Origin: Nitrobacteraceae bacterium AZCC 2146
GTDB lineage: Bacteria > Pseudomonadota > Alphaproteobacteria > Rhizobiales > Xanthobacteraceae
NCBI GenBank assembly: GCA_036924855.1
Contig: JBAGRP010000001.1
Coordinates: 62,001 to 126,000, forward strand
Direction: 5' to 3'
DNA length: 64,000 nt
Part shown: piece after piece, positions 25,440 through 35,362 of the stretch
Layout of the letters: every line of letters starts with the position of its first letter
Numbering within the stretch: position 1 is the first letter of the stretch
Program-made: the position numbers and the translations under genes
Notes under the pieces: model-generated
Told to the model about the DNA's origin: nothing
What the model saw: the letters and a program-made list of their open reading frames with translations, nothing else
Database searches by the model: none

Positions 25440-26846
25440 TTACTTCGAAGGCCCGAAATCCAGCTTGGGCATTTCGATCTGGGGAATGTCGATCTTGACG
25501 TTCGTGGTGTCCACCACCGACGTGTCGATCCAATACGTCACCAGCCCCGGCCAGTAGATCACGATCACCACCAGGATGATCTGCATGAACACCCAGGGCA
25601 TGGCGCCCCAGTAGATGTCGGAGCTCTTCACCTCGGGCGGGGCGATGCCGCGCAGGTAGAACAGCGCGAAGCCGAATGGCGGATGCATGAACGAGGTCTG
25701 CATGTTCACGCACAGCAGCACGCCGAACCACACCAGATCGATGCCGAGCTTGCTGGCGACCGGCGCCAGCAGCGGGATGATGATGAAGGCGATCTCGAAG
25801 AAATCGAGGAAGAACGCCAGGAAGAACACGAAGATGTTGACGAAGATCAGGAAGCCGAGGGCGCCGCCGGGCAGGCCGGTCAGCAGATGTTCGATCCAGC
25901 GCGCGCCGTCCATGCCCTGGAACACCAGGCTGAAGCAGGTCGAGCCGATCAGGATGAACACCACCATCGAGGTCAGGCGCATGGTCGATGTCATCGCCTG
26001 CTCGACGAGCGGCCATGTGAGACGCCGGTGCAGGGCCGCAAGCACCATCGCGCCAACGGCACCCATGGCGCCGGCTTCGGTCGGCGTCGCCAGGCCCATG
26101 CCGATGGTGCCGAGCACCAGGAAGATCAGCACGATCGAGGGGATCATGCCCCACAGCACCCGGTTGATGAGTTTCCAGCTCATCGGCTCGCGGACATCGT
26201 CCGGCAATGGCGGCATCGCGCCCGGCCGCATGATCGACAGGAACACGATATAGAGGATGAAGATTACGACCTGCAGGATCGAGGGGCCGATGGCGCCGAG
26301 ATACATGTCGCCGACCGAGCGACCGAGCTGGTCGGCGAGCACGATCAGCACCAGCGACGGTGGGATCAGCTGCGTGATGGTGCCGGATGCCGCGATGACG
26401 CCGGTCGCCAGCCGCATGTCGTAGCCGTAGCGGATCATGATCGGCAGCGAAATCACACCCATCGCGATCACCGAAGCCGCAACCGTTCCGGTGATGGCGC
26501 CGAGTATGGCGCCAACGATGATCACGGCATAGGCGAGACCGCCAGGGACTTTGCCGAACAGTTGGCCGGTCCCCTCCAGCAAATCCTCGGCGAGGCCGCA
26601 GCGCTCCAGAATGGCGCCCATGAAGGTGAAGAACGGAATTGACAGCAGCAGATCGTTGGACACGGTGCCGTAGAAGCGGAACGGCAGAGCCTGCAGGAAC
26701 GACGGGTCGAAGTGGCCGGTCAGGATGCCGACGATGCCGAAGAACAGGCCGACCGCGGCGAGCGAAAAGGCCACCGGGAATCCGATCAACATGAACAGGA
26801 TCATGGTGCCGAACATCAGCGGGGGCATCACGCCAAAGGAAAACAT
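25440..26846 (-). CDS. TRAP transporter large membrane subunit DctM
   Basis: Large permease of a TRAP transporter, 468 residues with about 12 membrane helices. Family signatures include 'NDLLLSIPFFTFMGAILE', 'GAITGTVAASVIAMGVISLP' and 'GTITQLIPPSLVLIVLAD'. It couples sodium gradients to uptake of organic acids delivered by the DctP protein. It follows the DctQ gene by 30 bases on the same strand. The C-terminal cytoplasmic tail ends in Lys/Asp-rich sequence. The binding protein is encoded on the opposite strand, unusual for TRAP operons, which are normally co-directional. Confidence 0.94.
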   Translation of the reverse strand: MFSFGVMPPLMFGTMILFMLIGFPVAFSLAAVGLFFGIVGILTGHFDPSFLQALPFRFYGTVSNDLLLSIPFFTFMGAILERCGLAEDLLEGTGQLFGKVPGGLAYAVIIVGAILGAITGTVAASVIAMGVISLPIMIRYGYDMRLATGVIAASGTITQLIPPSLVLIVLADQLGRSVGDMYLGAIGPSILQVVIFILYIVFLSIMRPGAMPPLPDDVREPMSWKLINRVLWGMIPSIVLIFLVLGTIGMGLATPTEAGAMGAVGAMVLAALHRRLTWPLVEQAMTSTMRLTSMVVFILIGSTCFSLVFQGMDGARWIEHLLTGLPGGALGFLIFVNIFVFFLAFFLDFFEIAFIIIPLLAPVASKLGIDLVWFGVLLCVNMQTSFMHPPFGFALFYLRGIAPPEVKSSDIYWGAMPWVFMQIILVVIVIYWPGLVTYWIDTSVVDTTNVKIDIPQIEMPKLDFGPSK

Positions 26847-26876
26847 CGATCAGTCCTGACTGGTAAAATTAGCCGG

Positions 26877-27413
26877 CTATTGCAGCGGCGCTTCGTAATG
26901 GGTGTCGATCTGGACGAGACCGGCGAGGCCCGCGATCCGCTTGGCCAATTCAGCCAATCCCTGCAACAGCAGCAGCAAAAATCCCAGCGGCAGGATGCCC
27001 TTGGCGGGCCACAGGATCAGGCCGCCGGCGTTGCTGGAGCTTTCCTGGAGGCGCCAGGAATTCAGGAAAAATGGCGTGGTCAAATACAGCAGATAGATCA
27101 TCGCCGGCAGCAGGAAAAAGACGATCCCGATGATGTCGATCCACAGCCGGGTGCGGTCGGAAACAGCCGAATAGACCAGGTCGACGCGGACGTGTTCGTT
27201 CAGGCGCAACGTCTGCGCGGCACCGAGGAAAACGATACCGGCGAACATGTACCACTGGATCTCGAGCCAGCCGTTGGATGAGTAGTTGAACAGGTAGCGG
27301 ATTGTGGCGTTGCCGGCGCTGATGACACAGGCGAGCAGAACCAGCCATTTGGCGACGAAGCCAAAGATATCGCTCAAGCTGTCAATCGCGCGCGTGATTT
27401 TGAGTACGTCCAC
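26877..27413 (-). CDS. TRAP transporter small membrane subunit DctQ
   Basis: Small permease of a TRAP transporter, 178 residues with four membrane helices. Conserved stretches are 'NATIRYLFNYSSNGWLEIQ' and 'NEHVRVDLVYSAVSDRTRLW'. The start is the GTG at 27413 with GGGGAGAG upstream; the longer frame reads into intergenic sequence. It is the first gene of a two-gene operon with dctM. It would pair with DctP encoded at 23230-24318, as no other TRAP parts are seen in the window. Confidence 0.92.
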   Translation of the reverse strand: MDVLKITRAIDSLSDIFGFVAKWLVLLACVISAGNATIRYLFNYSSNGWLEIQWYMFAGIVFLGAAQTLRLNEHVRVDLVYSAVSDRTRLWIDIIGIVFFLLPAMIYLLYLTTPFFLNSWRLQESSSNAGGLILWPAKGILPLGFLLLLLQGLAELAKRIAGLAGLVQIDTHYEAPLQ

Positions 27414-27610
27414 CGCTCTCCCCTCGAACCCGTCCCTGCACCCACCGACTTCTGCTTTTCTCACTGAGAAAAGACAGCTTTTTGCTGCGACGACGTGATG
27501 CGGCGGCACCATTTCAGCGCGCCAAGCCGCCGTCAATTAGTAATTTGACAGTTTGACGCAGGGATTTGGTCGAGGGGTGCCGAGGGCGTTTGCCCGTAAC
27601 GCGCGCTGTC

Positions 27611-28642
27611 CTAGCCGCCGGTAACGCTCATGTGGCGGCTGACGCTCGGCCGGTTGTGGCGGCGGTCGATGATGAAATCGTGGCCCTTGGGTTTCAGGCC
27701 GATGGCGCGGTCAATGGCCTGGCTGAGCAGGGTGTCATCGGGGGAGGCGCGCAATGGCTTGCGCAAATCCGAAGCGTCTTCATGCCCAAGACAGGTGTGA
27801 ATGGTGCCGGTGCAGGTGATGCGGACGCGGTTGCACGATTCGCAGAAATTATGCGTCATCGGCGTGATGAAGCCGAGCTTGCCGCCGGTCTCGGCGATGC
27901 GGACATAGCGGGCCGGGCCGCCGGTGTCGTCAGGCAGGTCGGTGAGCGTGAACTGGGTCGCCAGCCGCGCGCGCAGCATCGACAGCGGCACGTATTGATC
28001 GATGCGGCCTTCGCCAATGTCGCCCATCGGCATCACCTCGATCAGCGTCAGCGCCATGCCCTTGCCGTGCACCCACTGCATCAGCGCCGGGATCTCGTCC
28101 TCGTTCAGGTTCTTGAGCGCAACCGCATTGATCTTCACGGCAAGCCCGGCGGCGCGGGCGGCCTCGATGCCGGCCAACACCTTGTCGAGATCGCCCCAGC
28201 GGGTGATGGCGCGGAATTTCGCGGCGTCGAGCGTGTCCATCGAGACATTGATGCGGCGAACGCCGCAATCCGCCAGCTCCTGGGCATACTTCGACAGCAG
28301 CGAACCGTTGGTGGTCAGCGTCAGCTCACGCAGCGCGCCGGTCTTGAGATGGCGCGACAGCGAGCGGACCAGCGACATCACGTTGCGACGGACCAGCGGT
28401 TCGCCGCCAGTGAGTCGCAATTTGGTGACGCCCTTGGCGATGAAGGTCGAGCAGAGGCGGTCGAGTTCTTCCAGCGTCAGCAGGTCGGCCTTGGGCAGGA
28501 AGGTCATGTCTTCCGACATGCAATAGAAGCAGCGCAGATCGCAGCGATCGGTCACCGACACGCGCAGGTAGTTGATCGTCCGGCCGAACGGGTCGGTCAT
28601 GGCGGAAGAAGCCAAAGCGGGACTCAACTCGGATACGGTCAT
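27611..28642 (-). CDS. moaA: GTP 3',8-cyclase MoaA (molybdopterin biosynthesis)
   Basis: Radical SAM enzyme of 343 residues that converts GTP to 3',8-cyclo-7,8-dihydro-GTP, the first step of molybdenum cofactor synthesis with MoaC. The first 4Fe-4S cluster is held by 'CDLRCFYC' (Cys34, 38, 41). A second cluster uses '[14 protein letters not shown]' in the C-terminal part. The protein ends in Gly-Gly, as is required for MoaA activity. It is alone here; other moa genes must be elsewhere. Start could also be Met15, but the length and upstream spacing allow 28642. Confidence 0.95.
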   Translation of the reverse strand: MTVSELSPALASSAMTDPFGRTINYLRVSVTDRCDLRCFYCMSEDMTFLPKADLLTLEELDRLCSTFIAKGVTKLRLTGGEPLVRRNVMSLVRSLSRHLKTGALRELTLTTNGSLLSKYAQELADCGVRRINVSMDTLDAAKFRAITRWGDLDKVLAGIEAARAAGLAVKINAVALKNLNEDEIPALMQWVHGKGMALTLIEVMPMGDIGEGRIDQYVPLSMLRARLATQFTLTDLPDDTGGPARYVRIAETGGKLGFITPMTHNFCESCNRVRITCTGTIHTCLGHEDASDLRKPLRASPDDTLLSQAIDRAIGLKPKGHDFIIDRRHNRPSVSRHMSVTGG

Positions 28643-28759
28643 TCAAAACGCCTTCGCTGCGACAACACCGTGATAGCGCGCGGCAGCGGATGCCGCGTTC
28701 ACAATGTAGTCACGCAGCGCCGCCGGCACAATCGCGCCGGCGGGTTGCGACGATCGTAT

Positions 28760-29212
28760 TTAGCGGGTCGGGGCCGGGAACGGCGTTGTTGCCGCCGCAG
28801 CGGGGGCTGCTGCATCGGCCGGTGCTGCGGCAGCGCGCTTCTTCACCATTTTGCGGGCCCCGCGTCGCGGTGGCGTCATCGGCTGCAATTCTGCGACCAC
28901 CGGGTTGGGATCGATCACGGTCGTCGCGGGGGTGGTGAAGTCACCGGGGTTCCGCGTCACCGAGACCGGCACCGTCAGCGGCTGGTACTTCGCCAGCGTA
29001 TAGGTCACGCTGAAACCACCTTCGGTGGTAACGGGAAGCGAGCAGGGCGTCTTGCAGCTCGGGCCGAGCGAGGTGCGGGCCTCCGCGCCGGGGGGAACCG
29101 AATCGAGCTGCACGGTGACCGGCGCCGGCGCCGATTTGAATGAATCCAGGGAAAACGAAGCGCAGCCAGCCAGGCTCAAGCCTGCCGCTGCCAACACGAT
29201 TACTCGAAGCAT
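28760..29212 (-). CDS. Putative lipoprotein, unknown function
   Basis: Probable lipoprotein of 150 residues. The signal 'MLRVIVLAAAGLSLAGCASF' ends in the lipobox LAGC, so Cys would be lipidated and the protein anchored in the envelope. The mature part contains a PEGA-like strand region 'VQLDSVPPGAEARTSLGPSC' and 'CSLPVTTEGGFSVTYTLAKY', then a low-complexity Ala/Pro tail after a basic stretch. PEGA domains are found in envelope proteins and resemble surface-layer modules. Start ATG at 29212 gives a proper signal peptide. A perfect TTAA-N7-TTAA site lies 92 bases upstream. Confidence 0.8.
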   Translation of the reverse strand: MLRVIVLAAAGLSLAGCASFSLDSFKSAPAPVTVQLDSVPPGAEARTSLGPSCKTPCSLPVTTEGGFSVTYTLAKYQPLTVPVSVTRNPGDFTTPATTVIDPNPVVAELQPMTPPRRGARKMVKKRAAAAPADAAAPAAAATTPFPAPTR

Positions 29213-29303
29213 GGTGTGTCCGTCACTTTTCGCGGCTAGCCGCAGTCCCCGGCGTGACCATAGAAGTCCAGCCAATTTGACGCAACCGTCCGGGTGGCCA
29301 TAG

Positions 29304-29318
29304 TTAATTGATGGTTAA
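29304..29318. promoter_or_regulatory. Candidate CtrA-binding site (TTAA-N7-TTAA)
   Basis: TTAATTGATGGTTAA fits the CtrA consensus TTAA-N7-TTAA exactly, and on the minus strand includes the half-site TTAACCAT. It lies 92 bases upstream of the lipoprotein gene. In DNA of this composition a chance match is expected less than once per window. CtrA itself is not in the window. Confidence 0.4.
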
Positions 29319-29361
29319 TGTTGCTTTACACCGCATCCAAAGCCTCCATTAAATCAATATC

Positions 29362-30045
29362 TTAGACCGTATTTTTCGCCAGTAGGCGATCAACCGCGGC
29401 CGGCAGGTCGCGGAAATGGCCGATCAGCAGATCGGGTTCGAGGTCGGCAATCGGGACTTCGGTGTAGCCGAATTCAACCCCGATCACCGGTACTCCGGCC
29501 CGTCGCGCCACGCCGATATCCGGGCCGGCGTCGCCGACCATGACCACCGCTGACATCTGCCCGCCGGCCCGGGCGACGGTCTGCTGCAGGATCACGGGAT
29601 CCGGCTTCGACACCCCAAAGGTGTCGGCGCCGCAGATCGCCTGGAAGCGCGGGGTCAGCCCGAGCTGGTCGAGCAGCAGCTTCGACAGCCATTCCAGCTT
29701 GTTGGTGCAGACCGCGAAGCGGTGGCCGCGCGCGGCCATATCGTCCAGCGCCTCAATGAGGCCATCGAACGGCCGGGAGGCGTCGGCGATATGCTTGGCA
29801 TAGTGGTCGATGAAGTCGGTGGTCAGGCGGGTGATGTCCGCCATGCTCATCTCGCGGCCTTCCAGCTCGAGCCCGCGCTCGATCAGGCGTCGCGCGCCCT
29901 GGCCGATCATGGCGCGGGCCGATTGCAGCGGCACTGGCGGCAGGCCCTCGCGGTCCAGCACCCAGTTCAGCGCACTGATCAGGTCGGGGGCAGTATCGAC
30001 CAGCGTGCCGTCGAGATCGAATACAACGAGGGGGAAATGGGTCAT
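29362..30045 (-). CDS. gph: HAD family phosphoglycolate phosphatase
   Basis: HAD-superfamily hydrolase of 227 residues with a helical cap. The nucleophile motif is 'VVFDLDGTLVDTAPDL' near the N-terminus, motif II is 'AVCTNK', and motifs III/IV are 'SKPDP' and 'MVGDAGPDIGVA'. This pattern fits Gph, which removes phosphate from 2-phosphoglycolate made by DNA repair or Rubisco oxygenation. The start at 30045 ('MTHFPLVV') agrees with family N-termini. It is divergent from rpiA, and both serve sugar-phosphate metabolism. Confidence 0.93.
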   Translation of the reverse strand: MTHFPLVVFDLDGTLVDTAPDLISALNWVLDREGLPPVPLQSARAMIGQGARRLIERGLELEGREMSMADITRLTTDFIDHYAKHIADASRPFDGLIEALDDMAARGHRFAVCTNKLEWLSKLLLDQLGLTPRFQAICGADTFGVSKPDPVILQQTVARAGGQMSAVVMVGDAGPDIGVARRAGVPVIGVEFGYTEVPIADLEPDLLIGHFRDLPAAVDRLLAKNTV

Positions 30046-30220
30046 GGGAGGATCGCTACCGGCCTCTCGGCCAAGGTGCAAGTGGGGACGACCGTTTGGC
30101 GCAGGCCAGCCACGTCAGGGAAAGCCGCCGATGACCCTGTTCCTCCCCGGCAAACGTCGCTAGATATGCCGTCGTTGCCCGCCCGCGGGACCGATCGAAA
30201 ACTCAAGGACCCCGGCCGTC

Positions 30221-30919
30221 ATGACCATGGATGAACTGAAACGCCAGGCGGCCGCGCAGGCTCTGGAACACGTCCGCGACGGCATGAAGCTCGGGCTTGG
30301 TACGGGATCGACAGCGAAGCATTTCGTTGAATTGCTTGGCGAGCGCGTCAAGGGCGGCCTGAAGGTCATTGGTGTGCCGACCTCTGAAGCGACGCGGGCC
30401 GACGCCGTGCGCTGCGGTGTTCCCCTGACGACCCTCGACGACATCGACCGGCTCGACCTGACGATCGACGGCGCGGACGAGATCGATCCGGCGCTCAACC
30501 TGATCAAGGGCGGTGGCGGTGCGCTGTTGCGCGAAAAGATCGTTGCCGCCGCGTCCGACCGCATGATCGTCATCGCCGACGATTCCAAATGGGTGCCGAC
30601 CCTTGGCCGTTTCCCGCTGCCGGTGGAGGTGATTCCGTTTGGCCTTTCGGCGACCCGGCGCGCGATCGTTCAGGCTTTCGAGCAATGTGGTCTGTCCGGC
30701 CAGATGGCCGTCCGAAACGGCAAGGACGGCCATGCTTTTGTCACCGATGGGGGCCACTGGATCGTCGACGCCCATCTCGGGCAGATCGTCGATGCGCCCC
30801 GCCTGGCCGGGCTGCTCAGTTCGATTCCGGGCGTCGTCGAGCACGGGCTATTCATTGGTCTTGCCAGCATGGCGATGCTAGCAGGCTCCCAAGGCATTCG
30901 CGTTTTTGAGCGGCCATAG
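30221..30919 (+). CDS. rpiA: Ribose-5-phosphate isomerase A
   Basis: Pentose-phosphate enzyme of 232 residues interconverting ribose-5-phosphate and ribulose-5-phosphate. Conserved motifs are '[17 protein letters not shown]' (phosphate loop), '[23 protein letters not shown]' with catalytic Asp residues, and 'VDAHLGQI' toward the C-terminus. Catalytic Glu/Lys lie in 'REKIV'. The ATG at 30221 has AAGGA about 12 bases upstream; a later in-frame ATG is two codons on. A DUF2059 gene follows 23 bases later on the same strand. Confidence 0.95.
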   Translation: MTMDELKRQAAAQALEHVRDGMKLGLGTGSTAKHFVELLGERVKGGLKVIGVPTSEATRADAVRCGVPLTTLDDIDRLDLTIDGADEIDPALNLIKGGGGALLREKIVAAASDRMIVIADDSKWVPTLGRFPLPVEVIPFGLSATRRAIVQAFEQCGLSGQMAVRNGKDGHAFVTDGGHWIVDAHLGQIVDAPRLAGLLSSIPGVVEHGLFIGLASMAMLAGSQGIRVFERP

Positions 30920-30942
30920 GGCCGCAACCACGGAGAATCGAT

Positions 30943-31485
30943 ATGACGACTCGTTCAAACATGCTGCTGGCTGCCGGACTGGCTTTAAGTCTCGCTGCCT
31001 TGGCGCTTCCGGCGAATGCCCAGCAGCCGGCGCCGCAGCAGGGACAGAGCCGGCCGATCAAGCCCGCGTCACCGGCCGCAATCGGCTACGCGAAAGAAAT
31101 TCTGGCGATGAAAAATGCCAGCGCCATGTACGCCAGCGCGGTGCCGAACATGGTCCAGCGCGTCAAGGATACGCTGCTGCAGAGCAATCTGAACTATCAA
31201 AAGGATCTCAACGACGTGGCGCTTGTCGTGGCGCAGAACATGGCAGGCCGCGACAAGGAGATTGGTGAGCAGATGGCGCGGATCTACGCCAGTGACTTCA
31301 CCGAACAGGAACTGAAAGAGCTCGCCGCCTTCTACAAGTCGCCGCTCGGCCAGAAGCTGCTGTCGCAGGAGCCGCAGTCGATTTCCGCCAGCATGAACTA
31401 TATGCAGCAGTGGGCGCAGCAGTTTTCGGAAGAGGTCAACGGCCAGTTCCGCGCCGAGATGCGCAAGCGCGGCAAAGAAATCTAA
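30943..31485 (+). CDS. DUF2059 domain secreted protein
   Basis: Exported protein of 180 residues. A signal peptide (about residues 1-26, ending ANA-Q) is followed by a Pro/Gln-rich linker and an all-helical DUF2059 domain with 'ASAVPNMVQRVKDTLL', 'IYASDFTEQELKELAAFYKSPLGQKLL' and a C-terminal basic helix. GGAG lies 8 bases before the ATG. It sits between rpiA and gor with short gaps, so it may be co-transcribed. DUF2059 proteins are periplasmic and uncharacterised. Confidence 0.9.
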   Translation: MTTRSNMLLAAGLALSLAALALPANAQQPAPQQGQSRPIKPASPAAIGYAKEILAMKNASAMYASAVPNMVQRVKDTLLQSNLNYQKDLNDVALVVAQNMAGRDKEIGEQMARIYASDFTEQELKELAAFYKSPLGQKLLSQEPQSISASMNYMQQWAQQFSEEVNGQFRAEMRKRGKEI

Positions 31486-31514
31486 AGGGCAAATCCAGCT
31501 GCTCGGGGCGACAT

Positions 31515-32900
31515 ATGGCTGACTTCGACGTCGATCTGTTCGTGGTTGGTGGTGGTTCGGGCGGCGTACGCGCCGCGCGGATCGCCGCCGGCTATGGTGC
31601 GCGGGTTCTGGTCGCGGAGGAGTACAGGTTCGGCGGCACCTGCGTGATCCGCGGCTGCGTGCCGAAGAAGCTGATGGTCTACGCGTCCCATGTGCAGCGC
31701 GAAATCGACGATGCCGCCGGTTTTGGCTGGACCATTCCGACGGCAACCTTCGACTGGTCGACCTTCATCGCCAACAAGGACAAAGAGATCGCCCGGCTCG
31801 AAGGCATCTACACGTCCAATGTCGAGAAGTCCGGTGCCAAGACCGTCAAGACCCGTGCGGTGTTCGAGGATCCGCACACGTTGCGTCTCGGCACCGGCGA
31901 GACCGTCCATGCCAAGCACATCCTGATCGCCACCGGCGGCGCGCCCAATCATGGCCACGCGATCCCCGGCATCGAGCATGTGATCTCCTCCAACGAAGTG
32001 TTTCATCTGCCTGAGCTGCCGAGGCGCATCGTCATCCAGGGCGGCGGTTATATCGCGCTGGAGTTCGCCTGCATCTTCGCGGGCCTGGGCTCCGACGTGA
32101 CGGTGGTCTATCGCGGCGATAACATCCTGCGCGGCTTCGATGAAGACGTCCGTGCCCATGTGCGCAGCGAAATGGAGAAGGACGGCATCACCGTCCTGAC
32201 CGGCTGCACCATCACCAAAGTCGAGAAGCACAGGCACGAGCTCACGACGCATCTGTCGAACGGCTCGACCATCGCGTCCGATCAGGTCCTGTTCGCCATC
32301 GGACGTAATCCGAACACCGCCAATCTCGGGCTTGAGAAGGCAGGCGTCGCTGTGAGCCCCGGTCATGGCGGCATCATCGTCAACGAGTTCTCACAGACCA
32401 ATGTGCCGCATATCTATGCGGTCGGCGACGTCACCAACCATATCAATCTGACGCCGGTGGCGATCCGCGAGGGCCATGCCTTCGCCGACACGGTGTTCGG
32501 CAAGAAGACCGTGAAGGTCGACCACGGCAACATTCCGACGGCCGTCTTCACCCAGCCTGAAGTCGGCACAGTGGGCATGACCGAAGCCGAGGCCCGCGCG
32601 ACCTTCAGCCATGTCGATATCTACAAGACCAATTTTAGGTCGATCAAATCGACGATTTCCGGCAGCGAAAGCCGCGTGCTGATGAAGCTGATCGTCGATG
32701 CCACGACGGACATCGTCGTCGGTTGTCACATCGTGGGGCCGGAAGCCGCCGAACTCATCCAGGTGCTCGGCATCTGCGTGAAGCTGAAGGCGACCAAGTC
32801 CGACTTCGACGCCACCATGGCGGTGCATCCCAGCGCGGCGGAAGAACTGGTGACGATGCGCACTCCGACCGCGCGCTACGTACGCGAAGCCGCGGAATAA
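31515..32900 (+). CDS. gor: Glutathione-disulfide reductase
   Basis: FAD flavoprotein of 461 residues that reduces glutathione disulfide with NADPH. It shows the FAD motif 'LFVVGGGSGGVRAARIAA' (residues 8-25), the redox disulfide 'GGTCVIRGCVPKK' (Cys43/Cys48), the NADPH motif 'IVIQGGGYIALEFACIFAGLG' region, and the C-terminal interface 'MAVHPSAAEELVTM' with the active-site His-Glu pair. The ATG at 31515 was chosen at the family N-terminus; the upstream frame reads through DUF2059. It follows that gene by 29 bases. It maintains cytoplasmic thiol balance. Confidence 0.95.
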   Translation: MADFDVDLFVVGGGSGGVRAARIAAGYGARVLVAEEYRFGGTCVIRGCVPKKLMVYASHVQREIDDAAGFGWTIPTATFDWSTFIANKDKEIARLEGIYTSNVEKSGAKTVKTRAVFEDPHTLRLGTGETVHAKHILIATGGAPNHGHAIPGIEHVISSNEVFHLPELPRRIVIQGGGYIALEFACIFAGLGSDVTVVYRGDNILRGFDEDVRAHVRSEMEKDGITVLTGCTITKVEKHRHELTTHLSNGSTIASDQVLFAIGRNPNTANLGLEKAGVAVSPGHGGIIVNEFSQTNVPHIYAVGDVTNHINLTPVAIREGHAFADTVFGKKTVKVDHGNIPTAVFTQPEVGTVGMTEAEARATFSHVDIYKTNFRSIKSTISGSESRVLMKLIVDATTDIVVGCHIVGPEAAELIQVLGICVKLKATKSDFDATMAVHPSAAEELVTMRTPTARYVREAAE

Positions 32901-33812
32901 CTATTCCGGTTTTTGCAGCCATTCGGCGGCGCCGCGCCACAGCGTGTCGCGATGCTCCGGCCGGAAGAAGCCGAAATGGCCGATTTTTCTGGCTCCGACC
33001 TCGGCCGGCGTGATGGTGTCGATGTCCGGTCTGATCGAGGTGAAGCCGGCGCAAAGTAGCTCGACTGCGGGACGGGTCGCCCACGGGTCGTCGGAAAAGC
33101 TCAGCGCCCGCAGCGCGCCGCGATAGCGCGGAAAGTTCGACAGCGACCTCAGATTGGCGTCATCAAAAAAATAGCGCTCGCTCAGCACCCATTGGGCCCA
33201 TTCGAGGAACACGCCCTTGGGCAGATCGAGGCCGAGCCCGATCTTGCCGGGGGTATAGCCCACGGCCTGGGTCAGCGGCACGCCGACGAATTTCAGCAGG
33301 GCGTAGATGCGGTAGCGTTCCGGCGAGGTCATCAGGCGCCAGGTACCGGCCTGGGCCGCCACCAGCAGCGCCCGCGCCACTTCGGAATTGTTCGGGATCA
33401 GGCCCAGCGCCTGGCCGCCGAAGGAATGGCCGACAAAAGTGAGCGGCATCGTCTTGTAGCGCTCGCGCATCCACGCCACCGCGGCGGTAACATCGAGCGC
33501 GGCCCAGTCCGACATCGACGCCTTGAAGCCGACCAGCGATTTCGGCTGGTTGTACCCGGTCGGCGCCTTTGGCCGGGAGTCGCCGGTGCCGCGATAGTCG
33601 TAGGTCAGGACCGCGCAGCCGCGGCTGGCGAGATAGCTGGCAAAACCCTTGTAGATCCCGCGCGGCACGGCGGTGGCGGAATTGATCAGCACGGCGTTGG
33701 TCTTGGCGCCGCGCGGCAGGTACAGCGTCGCGCCCAGCAGCGTGCCATCGGCGGCCGGGAAGGTGATGTCGTCGGCGAATACGTCGTCCCGCGCAGCCTC
33801 CGCCACCTGCAT
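32901..33812 (-). CDS. Alpha/beta hydrolase
   Basis: Hydrolase of about 303 residues. The nucleophile elbow is 'FVGHSFGGQALG' (Gly-His-Ser-Phe-Gly), with a strand 'VLTYDYRGTGDS' before it and likely acid and His residues near 'RPDIDTITPAEVG' and 'IGHFGFF'. It resembles YheT-like or esterase-type proteins; the substrate is unknown. ATG 33812 is directly preceded by AGGGGG, too close for a ribosome-binding site, so the GTG at 33806 with a 6-base spacer may be the real start. It ends at the gor gene stop and is divergent from the DAHP synthase gene. Confidence 0.85.
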   Translation of the reverse strand: MQVAEAARDDVFADDITFPAADGTLLGATLYLPRGAKTNAVLINSATAVPRGIYKGFASYLASRGCAVLTYDYRGTGDSRPKAPTGYNQPKSLVGFKASMSDWAALDVTAAVAWMRERYKTMPLTFVGHSFGGQALGLIPNNSEVARALLVAAQAGTWRLMTSPERYRIYALLKFVGVPLTQAVGYTPGKIGLGLDLPKGVFLEWAQWVLSERYFFDDANLRSLSNFPRYRGALRALSFSDDPWATRPAVELLCAGFTSIRPDIDTITPAEVGARKIGHFGFFRPEHRDTLWRGAAEWLQKPE

Positions 33813-33969
33813 CCCCCTGGATCGTTGTACCTGCCGCCAGCAAATGCGAATTCGGCTTTGGCTGCAAGGGCTTGTGTCGAAAGGCGGATTTCCAACTGGC
33901 GATCCGCCGCAACCCTGTGTATAACGCGGCCTCCGTGCCTGCCTGAAGGCGCGGTTTTCAGGAGATAAT

Positions 33970-35361
33970 ATGATGTCCGAGCGGTGGACGCCCGATAGCT
34001 GGCGCAGCAAGCCTGTGCAGCAAATGCCGGATTATCCGGACTTGAAGGCCCTTGGCGATGTCGAGGCGCAGCTCGCCACGTTTCCGCCGCTGGTTTTTGC
34101 AGGCGAAGCCCGCAACCTGAAGAAGGCGCTGGCCCGCGTGGCTGCCGGCGACGCTTTCCTGTTGCAGGGCGGCGATTGCGCCGAGAGCTTTGCCGAGCAC
34201 GGCGCCAACAACATCCGCGATTTCTTCCGCGTGCTGCTGCAGATGGCGGTGGTGCTGACCTATGCCGGTTCGCTGCCGGTGGTGAAGGTCGGCCGCATCG
34301 CCGGGCAATTCGCCAAGCCGCGCTCCTCTCCGATGGAGAAACTCGACGGCGTCGAATTGCCGAGCTATCGCGGCGATATCGTCAACGACATCGCTTTCAC
34401 CGCGGAATCGCGCGTGCCTGACCCGCAGCGCCAGCTGATGGCCTACCGGCAGTCGGCGGCGACGCTCAACCTGCTGCGCGCCTTCGCTACCGGCGGCTTC
34501 GCCAATCTCGGCAGCGTGCACCAGTGGATGCTTGGTTTCCTGAAGGATTCGCAGCAGTCGCGGCGCTACAAGGAACTGGCCGACCGGATCTCCGACGCGC
34601 TGAATTTCATGCGCGCCTGCGGCCTCGATCTGGAAAGCCATCCGGAATTGCGTGCCACCGACATCTACACCAGCCATGAAGCGCTGCTGCTAGGCTACGA
34701 GCAGGCCTTCACGCGCGTCGATTCCATGACCGGCGACTGGTACGCGACCTCCGGCCACATGATCTGGATCGGCGACCGCACAAGGCAGCTCGATCACGGC
34801 CATGTCGAATACTTCCGCGGCATCAAGAACCCGATCGGCCTGAAGTGCGGCCCGTCGCTGAAGCCCGACGAGTTGCTGAGGCTGATCGATGTGCTCAATC
34901 CCGACAACGAGCCCGGACGCCTGACGCTGATCAACCGCTTCGGCGCGGACAAGATCGGCGACAGCCTGCCGTCGCTGATCCGTGCGGTGGAGCGGGAAGG
35001 CCGCGTTGTGGTCTGGTCGTGCGATCCGATGCACGGCAACACCATCACCTCGAACAGCGGCTACAAGACCCGGCCGTTCGATCGCATTCTGTCCGAGGTG
35101 AAATCGTTCTTCACCATCCATGCGGCTGAAGGCACCCATGCCGGCGGCGTGCATCTGGAGATGACCGGGCAGAACGTTACCGAATGCACCGGCGGCGCGC
35201 GTGCCATTACCGACGAGGACCTCAACGACCGCTACCACACGGTCTGCGATCCCCGTCTCAATGCCGAGCAGTCGATCGACATGGCTTTCCTGGTCGCCGA
35301 ACTGCTGAAGACATCGCGCGTAGGCAAGGTCGAGCCGATGCCGGTCGCATCGGGCCTCTGA
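33970..35361 (+). CDS. aroG: Class II 3-deoxy-7-phosphoheptulonate synthase
   Basis: Type II (plant-like) DAHP synthase of 463 residues, the entry enzyme of the shikimate pathway, joining PEP and erythrose-4-phosphate. Landmarks are the N-terminal '[18 protein letters not shown]', '[15 protein letters not shown]' with the metal-binding Cys, and '[23 protein letters not shown]'. CAGGAG precedes the ATG by 6 bases. Its stop is one base before the start of dgkA. The gene symbol is tentative; class II enzymes are named variously aroF, aroG or aroH. Confidence 0.94.
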   Translation: MMSERWTPDSWRSKPVQQMPDYPDLKALGDVEAQLATFPPLVFAGEARNLKKALARVAAGDAFLLQGGDCAESFAEHGANNIRDFFRVLLQMAVVLTYAGSLPVVKVGRIAGQFAKPRSSPMEKLDGVELPSYRGDIVNDIAFTAESRVPDPQRQLMAYRQSAATLNLLRAFATGGFANLGSVHQWMLGFLKDSQQSRRYKELADRISDALNFMRACGLDLESHPELRATDIYTSHEALLLGYEQAFTRVDSMTGDWYATSGHMIWIGDRTRQLDHGHVEYFRGIKNPIGLKCGPSLKPDELLRLIDVLNPDNEPGRLTLINRFGADKIGDSLPSLIRAVEREGRVVVWSCDPMHGNTITSNSGYKTRPFDRILSEVKSFFTIHAAEGTHAGGVHLEMTGQNVTECTGGARAITDEDLNDRYHTVCDPRLNAEQSIDMAFLVAELLKTSRVGKVEPMPVASGL

Positions 35362-35362
35362 C

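Noticed and set aside
25326..26642. 438-residue plus-strand frame antisense to dctM, rich in His, Asp, Glu and Arg
   Set aside because: Composition is that of the complement of a membrane protein gene; dctM on the other strand is unambiguous.
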